A stretch of DNA of 64,000 nucleotides from Saussurea involucrata. Lineage: Eukaryota; Streptophyta; Magnoliopsida; Asterales; Asteraceae. The DNA lies in contig CM066318.1 in assembly GCA_033807775.1 (NCBI GenBank), forward strand, positions 88,926,879 through 88,990,878. Reading direction: 5' to 3'. Made by a program: the position numbers and the translations under genes. The notes beneath the pieces were generated by a model that was not told the origin of the DNA, searched no databases, and worked only from the letters and a program-made list of their open reading frames with translations. Of this stretch, positions 33,785 through 43,800 are shown one piece after another (the stretch's first letter is position 1; every line of letters starts with the position of its first letter).

Positions 33785-35161
33785 GTGACCCGACCACGAG
33801 GATCGGATGGAAATCCTACCACAGCTATTATCACACCAACTGTGAACGTAGGTGGCTCTACCCCCGCGGTAGATGCCTCAACGGGTAACCTAAGTGGTCC
33901 CGGAGTTAGTAACCCATACTTTGTGTCACCAGGGTCCCTGGACAGCACCCTTAAGGCTGTCCGCCAGGATATGGAGCAACAGATGCAGCAACATGTAGCC
34001 GCTGAACTTGCCAAAGCTATGCGCGCTATCAAAGGTAAAGGCCACCTCGTCGAAACTGAAACCGTCCCTGTACCTCCACCGATTCAACCGCAACCTATCT
34101 ATTCGGTGGACACCCTGAAGACGATGCTATTGGCCCAACTGCTCCAGGAATCGGATACAACCGCCTCTACTGAAGCAGACCTGATCTCAGTTCTCCGATC
34201 ACAGGTCACTGCTCCATCTTCATCTATTACCACTCGCTTAGACGCCATTGACTCGACTCTCAAGGACTACAACCTAGCGCTCACAACGCTGTCTGAGAGA
34301 GTCCGCTCACTCGAAGATACCTGCAAGAGTCAAGCAGGCGGCCTGAAGCGGAAACACGATGACCAAGATGATCGTGATCACCGTGAGGGGGAGAAAAGAC
34401 AACGTCTGACCGAGACCGCCTTCCTGATCCAGATTGAAGCTACAATTGTGGTTCATCAGGAACCCCCAACTGCGGCAGCTACAACAGAAGCACCAGAAGT
34501 CGAGTTGCCTTTAGCAGACATGGTTATAGACATTGAGATATCAGATGAAGAAGACCCTACGGTTGAAAAGCCCGAGGGTTCAACACAGGAACTGATTGAT
34601 TTTGACTCATCAGACATACCGATTCTGGACATGATAGATCCAGATTGTGAAGCCAACCCGGAGACCGAAGATGCATGGTACGAAAAAGCCGCCAGTGCCG
34701 TAAACCTCCAGGTAAATTTGGTCTTCCCCACTGATGAGGACGACAACATTGATTATGATCAGTTCCTTCTCCAAAATTTGTATGGAACATCCCCCGTTCA
34801 CTATGCTCAACCTGTCGGAACATCATCAACAAGACCCGAGTCTACTACTTCCGATCTTCCTACAACTACTCCTCCCACGACAGCTTCTGATCTTCCTCCT
34901 CCTCAACAGCAACAAATCCGTTGGGAGAAGATCACTGTACTTATCCCTTATCTGGAGGAATCCCTGAAAAAGCTGTTCATACACAAGTTTCGCCCGATCG
35001 AGCCGACCTTCTGTCTGGGTATTTACAACTTTAGCCCAGAATTTCAACGCCGGTATATACTAGCAATGCAGCGATGTCTTCCAGTCAACCAAGTCAGAAC
35101 CAAACTTCGGATCACAGAGGTAATCAGTATCTATTCAAGACGCATTATGAGGATCGTCTAA
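33785..35161 (+). pseudogene. Element D ORF3, coiled-coil part
   Basis: This 458-codon open stretch has a low-complexity start, a coiled coil (LDSTLKAVRQDMEQQMQQH), a Gln-rich segment, a second helical stretch (TTRLDAIDSTLKDYNLALT), a basic patch (KRKHDDQDD), acidic linkers and a C-terminal helical motif (EESLKKLFIHKFRPIEPTF). The start at 33785 is not a true start: the frame belongs to ORF3. It ends at TAA 35159-35161, after which the same frame continues. There is no known enzymatic motif. Confidence 0.65.
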
Positions 35162-35791
35162 CCAGTTTTCATTGTTCGGCGTGAAGATGGGAACGAATGG
35201 AAATTTTCAGAAACTGACTTCAAGAACCTCCGACCGCTCGACTTTCTGGTTATTCTGAAAGACTTACGTACAAGAACCATCCGACCGCTAGAGATTACAA
35301 AGGCGCTCGAAGCTGTTCGTCGATACCTGGTCCGCACCATCATGATGTCTTATCTAACGGACTTCCAAATGGCTATCGAGAACAAGGCGAAAAAGGTAAA
35401 TCTGATCAAGCCGAATCTGGATGCCCCTGAGCTGAAGATGTATCCCGAGAACTCACTGCTTCTACAACCTGAATTTGGGATAGTCTACATCAACGAATAG
35501 AACGAAAAGAAGTTTCTGCGTTTCAGTCAGGTAGATAGATTTTGTGACGGCACGCTTCTAAAGGTCAGAGATGCTCTTCGAAAGACTATTCAGCACGAGT
35601 CTGAGAATCCAAGGTACTCTTATGTTCCGAATCAGAATGAAACTATTGCTCGGAATTCCTTGGAAATGATTGAAGATCGCATCGACTATCGTCGCGCCAT
35701 CAGATTGTTCGAGATTCACTTCGCGCTGCGCAAAAGATATGTTTCAAACTGGCGCGAACTCGAACTTCAAATCAAAGGGGGAGATTGTTAG
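35162..35791 (+). pseudogene. Element D ORF3, C-terminal module ending inside the 3' LTR
   Basis: In frame with the previous segment. It encodes VRREDGNEWKFSETDFKNL, then TIRPLEITKALEAVRRYLV, then FCDGTLLKVRDALRKTI. This matches a C-terminal module I recall from Asteraceae retrotransposon-linked proteins and aligns with E's ORF3 end (VKRADGKYEICSTWGRLIR). One TAG interrupts it at 35498-35500. The coding frame passes through the polypurine tract, and its stop (TAG 35789-35791) is supplied by the first bases of the LTR (TGTTAG). Confidence 0.65.
35774..35785 (+). promoter_or_regulatory. Terminal polypurine tract of element D
   Basis: AAAGGGGGAGAT lies directly before the 3' LTR. It shares GGGGGAG with the five extra tracts after pol. 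Confidence 0.9.
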
Positions 35792-36066
35792 GGCAGGTTT
35801 TATAGTCGATTTAAAGTTCAAGGGTTGAATTGTAATGGTTTATTTTGAGCCTGATTAGTGAACGGGCCGTGGGCTTGTTAACCACGGGCCCATAGTATTT
35901 AATGTGAGATTAGCTTGGAAAAACAAGCAAATCATCTCTTGAGCTTTCTATTCGTATTGTAAACATTCTCTCTGAAAGTTAATGAAAGGGATGACAGTTG
36001 GAAATCAGTGTTCTTTTTGATTAATATTACTGATTTCTTATTTGTTGCACGGATCTGGTTCTAACA
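35786..36066 (+). repeat. 3' LTR of element D
   Basis: This 281-bp LTR is colinear with the 5' copy at 13066, with about 12 substitutions and no indels. It is followed by CAAAA, against CAAAG left of the element. Confidence 0.95.
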
Positions 36067-36948
36067 CAAAATCTAAGAATGAACTTAACTAAAACTGGTA
36101 AGAAATAAAATCAAATAGACTTACCGGATAGGAATCCAGATAGAGGTGTCCGGACCTGGAAGTGACTGGATCCGGTTTGTGTGAAGTGTCCGGAAAGAAT
36201 ATCCAATAAACCAAAAGTTACCGGGTAAAATAAACTGACCGGATAAGTCAAGCAATCCGGGTAATATCAGGTTACCAGAAAGAACAAAGTTATCGGGTAA
36301 AATTGAACTGTCCGAATAAACTTAAACTAACCGGGAAGAAACACTTACCGGAAGATGGGGTACCCGGGAACTGGAGTTTTCCTGATACAATTTTAATCCG
36401 GGAAACTACCGAAAACCGGAAAATACCGGGAACTTCCGGAAACACAAGTTTACCGAAAACAAATGAGCAATCCAGACAAGTAGCGTCCGGAAAGTAACGA
36501 AATTGAGAACTTACCCGGATACAATGAGAACTTCTGGATAGTGCGGCTGACGTCCGGACACGGCGGCTGAGAGTGATTTTCGGATCTAAAATCGATTAGG
36601 GTTGCTAGATATTGTTCCTGAAAGGTTAGATTTCGACCAAAGCACGAAAAACACACAAACCCTATTCGTTTCTTGAGCAAAATACCAAGATTTTGGATGA
36701 AAAATTTAGACTTTGACAAGAACAGAGACCAAATATTGAAAAACTAATTTTTTTTGCACAAAAACCACTTAAACGAACGAATTGGACTCTGAAAATTGCA
36801 GAATCGCTAATCTAATAGTTATGAAGCGAATGGAACGAGGAAAATCAAGCAATTTTAACAGAGACAAATAGTGATATAGTAGATTTCAAGAGAAGTCGAC
36901 AGAACGCCATAAAACTTACCAGAAACCTTGAATCAACCAGTCTCTATC
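36067..36948 (-). other. 5' leader of element C with a CCGGATAA word array
   Basis: This is the distal part of C's leader, separated from its gag by element D. Bases 36115-36565 contain about 25 words such as ACCGGATAG, TCCGGACC, ACCGGGTAA, CCGGAAAG and ATCCGGGTAA. The remaining 380 bases are AT-rich without ORF support. Its edge next to D matches the gag-proximal leader of D once D is removed. Confidence 0.75.
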
Positions 36949-36960
36949 GCTCTGATACCA
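36949..36960 (-). promoter_or_regulatory. Primer-binding site of element C
   Basis: The complement is TGGTATCAGAGC, and C's LTR begins at 36963. Confidence 0.9.
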
Positions 36961-36962
36961 AT

Positions 36963-36993
36963 TGTAGATCCCAGATTAGTGCAATATAGTAGA
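36963..36993 (-). repeat. 5' LTR of element C, PBS-side fragment
   Basis: The first 31 bases (plus-strand reading) of C's LTR begin TGTAGATCCCAG and are cut by element E. The remainder is at 47329-47581. Confidence 0.75.
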
Positions 36994-37557
36994 TGTCAGG
37001 ATCGATTCCAAACAAGAATAATTATACTTAGAAATCAGAATTAAAGAATCTTGCGGAATAGAACTTTAATTCAAACACACTCAATGAACAACTAATCAGA
37101 AAACACAATATGTTTGTATTCAATACTTCAACTCACAAGTTTACAACCAAACCTCAATCTTGTTGAACAGGCTCAACAGGACGACTTCTACTTCTCTAGA
37201 AATAGGGTTCTATACCTTGAGGTTAATTCTCTCTAAACAAAAACGAATTCTGATGAATCTCACCGAATAGCTATCTATCAAAATCTATTTATACTAAATA
37301 ATTACAAGATAACTATAAAAACAAAATTGATCTTCAGAATATTCTTTCATGCTTATCTTCAATCATTCCATCTTTATCTCCAACATTCTCGCATTCCATA
37401 ATTATGATCACAAGCAGCATTAACATCGTTATGTACAAGCAGTACTAACATTGTTCCAGCAGCATTAACTTTTACTTGTAGTACTAACTTTGCTCTGGCA
37501 GTAGTATTGTTGTTCTGGCAGTACTAACCATACTTGGCAAATCTTCAGTTCCCAACA
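36994..37557 (-). repeat. 3' LTR of element E
   Basis: TGTCAGGATC..CCCAACA, 564 bp. Bases 37411-37530 carry five variants of the GCAGTACTAAC word. The TATA-like CTATTTATACT near 37285 is on the element strand as AGTATAAATAG. Confidence 0.96.
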
Positions 37558-37567
37558 ATCTCCCCCT
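37558..37567 (-). promoter_or_regulatory. Polypurine tract of element E
   Basis: The plus strand reads ATCTCCCCCT, so the element strand has AGGGGGAGAT directly before its 3' LTR. It is nearly identical to D's tract. Confidence 0.9.
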
Positions 37568-37620
37568 AACTTGACTTTTTAGGTTGAGAAGTCAAGTTCT
37601 TCAGATGATGCTTCCAAAAC

Positions 37621-38187
37621 CTAATCATGAACACATAAATCAGGATTCAAACCCAGGCTTTGATTGATAATCCTTCTCACCAAGTATCTTCCCATTTCAG
37701 AATCCTTGTTGCAAGCCAACTTAGCATGTAGCATTCCATTCAACCTTTTCTTGTTGTGCTTGTATGCAACATCCACCAAATAATACTCATGATATGTATA
37801 GTCAAGTGTGATGACATACACTCCACATTTTTCAATAAGCATCCAGTTGGTAATGGCTTGAAAATTTCTTTCTATCATATACTGAACTGCTTCTGGTTTG
37901 AACATTAGGCACAGGTATTCAAGAACCAATTTGGTGATAGACATCCCTTTTTCATTCAGCATATTTCCATACAGCTTCATTCCAACCTTGTACATCTCCT
38001 CTATGTCAGATCTAGAGCACATTCTGATAAGTCTTCCCCATGTAGAACAGATCTCATACTTCCCATCTGCTCTTTTGACTCTAATGTACTCCTTTCTCTG
38101 ATCTACCAAGGTATCCCAGAAGATGATCTCAGGAGGCATGGAAGATAATGGGTCAACTTTGATTGGATCAGTATCAACCATAGTGAT
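37621..38187 (-). pseudogene. Element E ORF3, C-terminal module
   Basis: This is the last part of the 934-codon ORF3, after TAG 38188-38190. An internal ATG at 38181 is available but probably not used. Motifs are YIRVKRADGKYEICSTWGRL, IEEMYKVGMKLYG and MHAKLACNKDSEMGRYLVRR. The RADGK module aligns with RREDGNEW in D. It ends at a stop 63 bases before the LTR. No enzymatic motif is seen, and function is unknown. Confidence 0.7.
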
Positions 38188-38991
38188 CTACATATCACAT
38201 TGAGCATTACTTGGTTGACCTGATGGAGTTGCTACTTCTTCTTCAGCAACCTTTGTATCATCTTTCTTTTCTGGAACATCCGCTTCTTTTTCTTCTTCTA
38301 CCACTGGTTCCACCCTAGGTTTCTTGACAACTTTCCTCTTGGTAGCTATAGACTTGGTTCTTGTTCTTTTCAGTGACGCCAGCTTTTCACCCAGGGTTTC
38401 TTCTTGCTTTTTAGGAGTGTCATGTTTGGCTTTAATCAAAGCCTCTGCAACTTCAACTTCTTCCAAAGTAGGCATTTTAGTTTCTGTTGCTTCCTTTGTT
38501 TCTGCTGCTTCTTCCTTTGTAGATACTGCTTCTTGCATGGTTTCTACTGCTTCTTTTGTTTCTGCTGCCTCTGGAATGGTTTCTGTCGCTTCTGCTTTTT
38601 GACTTTCATCAGCATTAACCGTTTCTGCGGCATGATTAGTTTCTGCTTCTTTCTGAATTTCAGCAGCATTAACCTTTTCTGCTGTTGGTTCATGTTCTGC
38701 TTCTTTCTGAATTTCAGCAGCATTAACCGTTTCTGCTGTTGGTTCAGTTTCTGCTTCTTTCTGAATTTCAGCAGCATTAACCGTTTCTGCTGCATGATCA
38801 GTTTCTGCTTCTTTCTGAATTTCAGCAGCATTAACCTTTTCTGCTGCATGATCAGTTTCTGCTTCTTTTGCAATTTCTTCAACACACTCATTCTCCCCCT
38901 TTTCCTGTGCACTCTCCATGTTGAATTCAGCTTCTGACTCCCCCTTTTTGGGAGCATCATTGTTGGGGCTTCTTCTTTTAAGAACATACTA
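38188..38991 (-). pseudogene. Element E ORF3, repeat region between two TAG codons
   Basis: In frame between TAG 38989-38991 and TAG 38188-38190. It encodes an acidic Ala/Glu-rich region with an 18-residue tandem repeat (VNAAEIQKEAETDHAAET and variants, 4-5 copies, 54-bp period, about 38590-38880), then a Thr/Glu-rich part and a basic stretch (KRTRTKSIATKRKVVKKPR) that resembles a nuclear localisation signal. Each DNA repeat carries the GTTAATGCTGC word found throughout the element. It is likely disordered. Confidence 0.7.
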
Positions 38992-40425
38992 AGCTTTCTT
39001 CCTCCTGTGCATCAACTTTGTAATCAGCTTCTTATGCTTCTCAAGCTGTGTTTGTTGATATAGGACCACTTTCTTGAGTCCATCTATATCCTTTTGCTGA
39101 CTTACAACATCTGTGTTGATATTGACAATGGTTTCCATCAATTCCTCATATGTATATCTATCCTCACCTTGTTTAGGAGTTTTTACTTCCTTTAAAGGAT
39201 CACTGGAAATTTTAGTAGGTGTCTTTTGCCTAGCAAAAGCACAGCCTACCCCCGTGGTTTCTTGGCACCTGGGACCTCTGAATGATTTCTCATTCTGAGT
39301 TTCCATGAGGAAGGTCTTAGTTATGTTACCACTGTCCTTCTCTGTGCTAGCAGAAGTAGTGGCAGCCTTGCTACTCACATGCTCAACCTTCTCCTTAGTG
39401 AGCACCTTCTTGGGGTTGGGAGACACCCCTGTGGTTTCCCTTTCGATATTCTCTATTGTAGAATGCTCCAATAGAGGGCTTAAAGGCCTTGGGCTTGTAG
39501 GAGGTACATCAAGGGAAGGAGCCTTGTGTACCATTCTTCTTGTAAACTTTTTGGTTATGTGAGGAGTGGGTCTTTGAAGAATGGACTGAGGAATTTCTTT
39601 GGTGATTAAAGGTGGGGTTTGGCTATCAGTGGGTTGGTCTAATGAGGGCCTTGACCCTGATGCCATACCTTCTTGTGTGTGGGACACACCCATCATTGTA
39701 GAGAACAATGGAGTGTCAACTCCTTCCGAGTCCCTGGAAGTTCTTCTCATATTTGAGAAGACCTTTCCTTTAGGGGGTTTAGGTACATATACCTCAGTAA
39801 ATTGAGGCAAATCCATCAATTCCTGAGTAATCACTGCTTGGACAAACCTTGGGTACATATAAAAACTCTTTTTGGATTCCAGGTTTGACACAAGATCATT
39901 GAAAATCATTTGTGAAAAATTAAACTTCCTGGCAGTGGCCAAGCAGACCAGGGCATAAGCAATGGTACTGCTAAACTCACTCCATCCAGTAGTTTTCTTT
40001 GAAATGCAATGCATCAAGGTATGAACAAAGAATCGCCATTGTGTAGAAAATTTAGACTTGAAAAACTTAAAGATTCCAATGGGACCTTCATACCCCATTC
40101 TCGTTAAAGTTGAGTATAGATCGTCATTAGGAATAGACGTCATACCTGAGGCATCATCCAAACGAAGAGTGATGCGAATAAGCTCCTCTGTAACATTCAA
40201 GGGTTTGTCACACACCCTTGTTTTGATGATTTTCTGCCCATCTTCAGATACCACGGTGGCATTTTCCCAGAACTGCTTCTGATGCTCGGTGTAGATTGTC
40301 GGGGTCACCGTTAGGACATAGGATATATGCGTGGACTTGAGGAAATCCACAATGTCGTGAAAACCTGCGGACTATTTTGGCTTCTGGAGCATGGCAATCT
40401 CGTTGTGTTCGTCGATAAACTCCAT
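38989..40425 (-). pseudogene. Element E ORF3, N-terminal domain
   Basis: It starts at ATG 40425 (MEFIDEHNEIAML), about 115 bases after a TATA box. A TAG at 40372-40374 is codon 18; the frame is then open to TAG 38989-38991. The domain includes FLKSTHISYVLTVTPTIYT, KQFWENATV, LIRITLRLDDASG, QWRFFVHTLMHCIS and FYMYPRFVQAVI. It matches a recurrent Asteraceae protein family that I recall being linked to copia elements, and the ORF3 of D in motif order. The C-terminal third is Ser/Thr/Pro-rich and ends in a coiled coil (VVSQQKDIDGLKKVVLYQQ). Role unknown. Confidence 0.78.
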
Positions 40426-40537
40426 TGTACCTGAGGATTCTTGACAGAAAACAGAGATTCTTGGGAGAGAATAGTTAGAAAGAGAGAGATGAATAGAATT
40501 CAAAGAGACGTTATGAACTTTGGCGGGCTGAAAGAGG

Positions 40538-40545
40538 TATTTATA
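40538..40545 (-). promoter_or_regulatory. Internal TATA box for ORF3 of element E
   Basis: The element strand reads TATAAATA in the context CTGCTATAAATACC. A CT-rich leader (CATCTCTCTCTTTCTAAC) and ATG 40425 follow. The arrangement parallels D at 22005. Confidence 0.55.
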
Positions 40546-40557
40546 GCAGTATTAGCC

Positions 40558-40730
40558 CTAATTTTTCTTTTAAAGCAGTATTAACGATACATGCAGTATT
40601 AAGTACGAAGCAGTATTAACTATGTACTGGCAGTAGTAACTATGCACTGGCAGTAGTAACTATGCACTGGCAGTAGTAACTATGCACTGGCAGTAGTAAC
40701 TATGCACTGGCAGTAGTAACTTTTCAGCAC
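40558..40730 (-). repeat. 20-bp tandem array and dispersed GCAGTATTAAC words upstream of E's ORF3 promoter
   Basis: Plus-strand unit CAGTAGTAACTATGCACTGG is repeated about five times from 40631 to 40720, preceded by variants with GCAGTATTAAC. It sits between pol's end and the TATA box, where an enhancer would be. The same word recurs in the LTRs and coding regions of E. Confidence 0.85.
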
Positions 40731-40825
40731 TTGTCAATCTGAGTCATACAGAAGATCCTGAGAAGAAGAGTTAGTAGTACCAAATATAGAAGGAAATACA
40801 GGTATAAAAACTGAAAATCATGACT

Positions 40826-43800
40826 TTATTCAAGGTTGATCATGCCCACACTTGTTACCAAGAAAGTGAATCTACCCACATCAAAAGCTTTTGTGAATAG
40901 ATCAGCAAACTGGTCATTGGTATGAACTTTAGCAACTTGAATTAATTTCTTTTCATTACAATCTCGAATAAAGTGATACCTGATCTCTATGTGCTTTGTT
41001 TTTGAGTGTTTGACTGGATTGTTAACAATGCTAATAGCACTGTTGTTGTCAATGAAGATTGGAGTGTGAAGAAATGTTACCCCATAGTCCAACATCTGAT
41101 TCTGTATCCATAGAACCTGAGAGCAGCAGCTTGCAACAGCTATATACTCAGCTTCTGTTGTAGATAAGGACACTGTGGTTTGTTTCTTACACTGCCAAGA
41201 TACTAGTCTTGCACCCAAAAACTGACATCCACCGGAAGTAGACTTCCTATCCATGTTAGCTCCACCCAAGTCACTATCTGAGTATGCAAGTAGATCAAAG
41301 GATGATTCATAAGGATACCAGAGACCTAATCTAGGTTGCCCTCTTAGGTATCTAGAAATCCTCTTGACTGCATGAAGGTGTGATTGCTTTGGTGTAACTT
41401 GAAATCTGGCACATACATATACTGGAAACATAATATCTGGTCTAGAAGCTGTGAGATACATGAGTGATCCAATCATTGATCTGTAATGATGGACATCCAC
41501 ATCCTCCCCCTCAAGATCAGCATTGATCTGTTTGTGTGTCTCCATTGGTGTGCTTGCTGGCTTTGAGTCTGATAATCCAAACTTATCCAGGATGTCTTTC
41601 ACATATTTGGATTGGCATATGAAAATCCCATCCTTCTTCTGTTTCACCTGAAGCCCAAGGAAGAAAGTAAGTTCACCCATGGAACTCATCTTGAAGCTCT
41701 TGTGCATTAACTCCTCAAAGTCTTTACACATGTGATCATTTGTGGATCCAAAGATAATGTCATCCACATAGATCTGAACAAGTAGGTTGTCCTTCTTTTT
41801 CCTTTTGATGAATAAGGTCTTATCAATGATTCCTCTTTCAAATCCATTTTTCAAGAGATACGTAGACAGGGTGTCATACCATGCTCTTGGGGCTTGATGT
41901 AGACCATAAAGTGCCTTCTTTAACTTGTACACTCTGTCAGGATACAATGGATTCTCAAATCCAGGGGGTTGACAGACATACACTTCTTCATCTATAGTCC
42001 CATACAGAAAAGCACTTTTTACATCCATCTGGTAGACCTTGAACTTCATATATGAGGCATAGGCTAGAAACAACCTAATTGCCTCAATCCTTGCAACTGG
42101 AGCAAAGACTTCCTCATAGTCTATACCCTCTTCCTGAGTATACCCTTGTGCAACCAGCCTGGCTTTGTTCTTGATCACAATTCCTCTCTCATCCTTCTTA
42201 TTTCTGAAAATCCACTTGGTGCCAATTGCCCTATGAACTTTTGGAAGGTCCACCAAGTTCCAAACATTCTGTAGCTTGAACTGTAGCAGCTCCTCTTGCA
42301 TTGCTTCTATCCAACTTGGATCTTTCATAGCATCATAAGCCTTTTTGGGCTCAATTTGGGATAGAAAGCAAGTGAGTACAGTATTAACTGTATTTTGCTG
42401 ATCTTGTAGCTCTTGAAGTCTGCTTTGATTCCTAGTCATCATGGGAGAAGCAATGTCTCCAATTACCAACTCAGGAGGATGATTTTTCTGAGTTCTTGAT
42501 GGATGACCATATTCCTCTTGTAAGTTCACATCCAGATTTGACTCATTTAAGTCTGGATTTTCTTCAGCTTCTTCAGTCACTTTAGACTCTCTGGAATTTG
42601 GACTTGAAGGCTGATTTTCCTCTATTCTTCTCTCTTCTTCATTCTGAATGGGTTCAGCTTCCTTTTCTTGTTCACAGAAGTCAACATGATCAATGGTAGG
42701 GAGTGGAAATATCACAGACTGAATTCTGTGATCTGATGGTGGTGCATCCCTTTGTCCTGCATTTACATCACTACTGATACCCAAAGAATTAGTGAGTGAA
42801 TCAATGTCAAATAGCCAATCAGGACCTGAACCAATAGGATTTGGTGTGTTCTCATTGCATTTGACATTGTCACTTTCTTCAATTATTCTAGGAGAGGTAT
42901 TAAACACTCTGTAAGCCTTACTCTGAGATGAGTAACCAACAAGAAAACCATCATCTGCTTTGCTATCAAACTTACCTAAGTGAGATTTGGTATTGAGAAT
43001 TGTACAAGGACACCCAAATGGTTTGAAAAATCCAATAAATGGTTTCTTTTTCTGAAAAAGCTCATAAGGTGTTTTGTTTTTAGGCTTTATTACTAAAACT
43101 CTGTTTTGGACATAACAAGCAGTATTAACTGCTTCTGCCCAAAAAGTAGTGGGTAATTTTGAAGCAGCTAACAGAGATCTAGCAGCCTCAATCAGTGTCC
43201 TATTCCTTCTCTCAGCAACACCATTCTGTTGTGGAGTCCTAGGAGCACTGTATTGTCTCTCAATTCCTTTTTCCTCACAAAAGGTGTTTAGATCAAGATT
43301 TTTAAATTCAGTCCCATTATCTGATCTAATGACTTTTACTTTTTGATTTGATTGGTTTTCAATTCTAAGAATAAAAGATTTGATCAGTCCACTTGTCTCA
43401 TCTTTAGTTCTCAGAAAATATACCCAAGTAAATCTAGAGTAATCATCAATAATAACTAAACAGTATGACTTCTTGCCAATGCTCATGACATTTGTAGGGC
43501 CAAACAGATCCATATGCAACAACTGAAGAGGATTTGAGATAGTGTTTATCTCTTTGGACTTATGAGAAGTTTTGTGTTGTTTGCCTTTGAGACAAGCAAC
43601 ACAATGATCATCACATGAATAAACTTTTGATGGTAAACCCCTAACAAGATTATTTTTAACAAGTTTATTCATTGTTTTAAAATTCATGTGACACATCCTT
43701 CTGTGCCAAAGTGATGATTCATCCATTGAAGCTTTTGATACCAAACAGTTTAGGGATGAATCAGATGAAACACTTTCTAAATCTAAACAATACACATTAT

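Larger units (their letters stand above)
13066..36066 (+). mobile_element. Copia (SIRE-like) element D with accessory ORF3, about 14.7 kb without F
   Basis: Two 281-bp LTRs (13066-13346 and 35786-36066) differ at about 12 sites (roughly 4%). The flanks are CAAAG (left) and CAAAA (right), a one-mismatch target duplication. Inside, in order, are PBS, a 935-bp leader, gag, protease, integrase, RT/RNase H, a multi-polypurine region, an internal promoter with candidate intron, ORF3 and the final polypurine tract. Gypsy element F interrupts ORF3. D inserted into C's leader in the opposite orientation. Catalytic changes and stops make it defective. Confidence 0.93.

Noticed and set aside
38404..38937. 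Plus-strand Phe/Cys-rich 177-codon ORF as a membrane protein
   Set aside because: It is the antisense of the 54-bp repeats encoding the acidic ORF3 repeat.
40631..40720. CRISPR-like direct repeats
   Set aside because: The 20-bp units abut with no spacers and lie in a plant retrotransposon; this is a tandem array.
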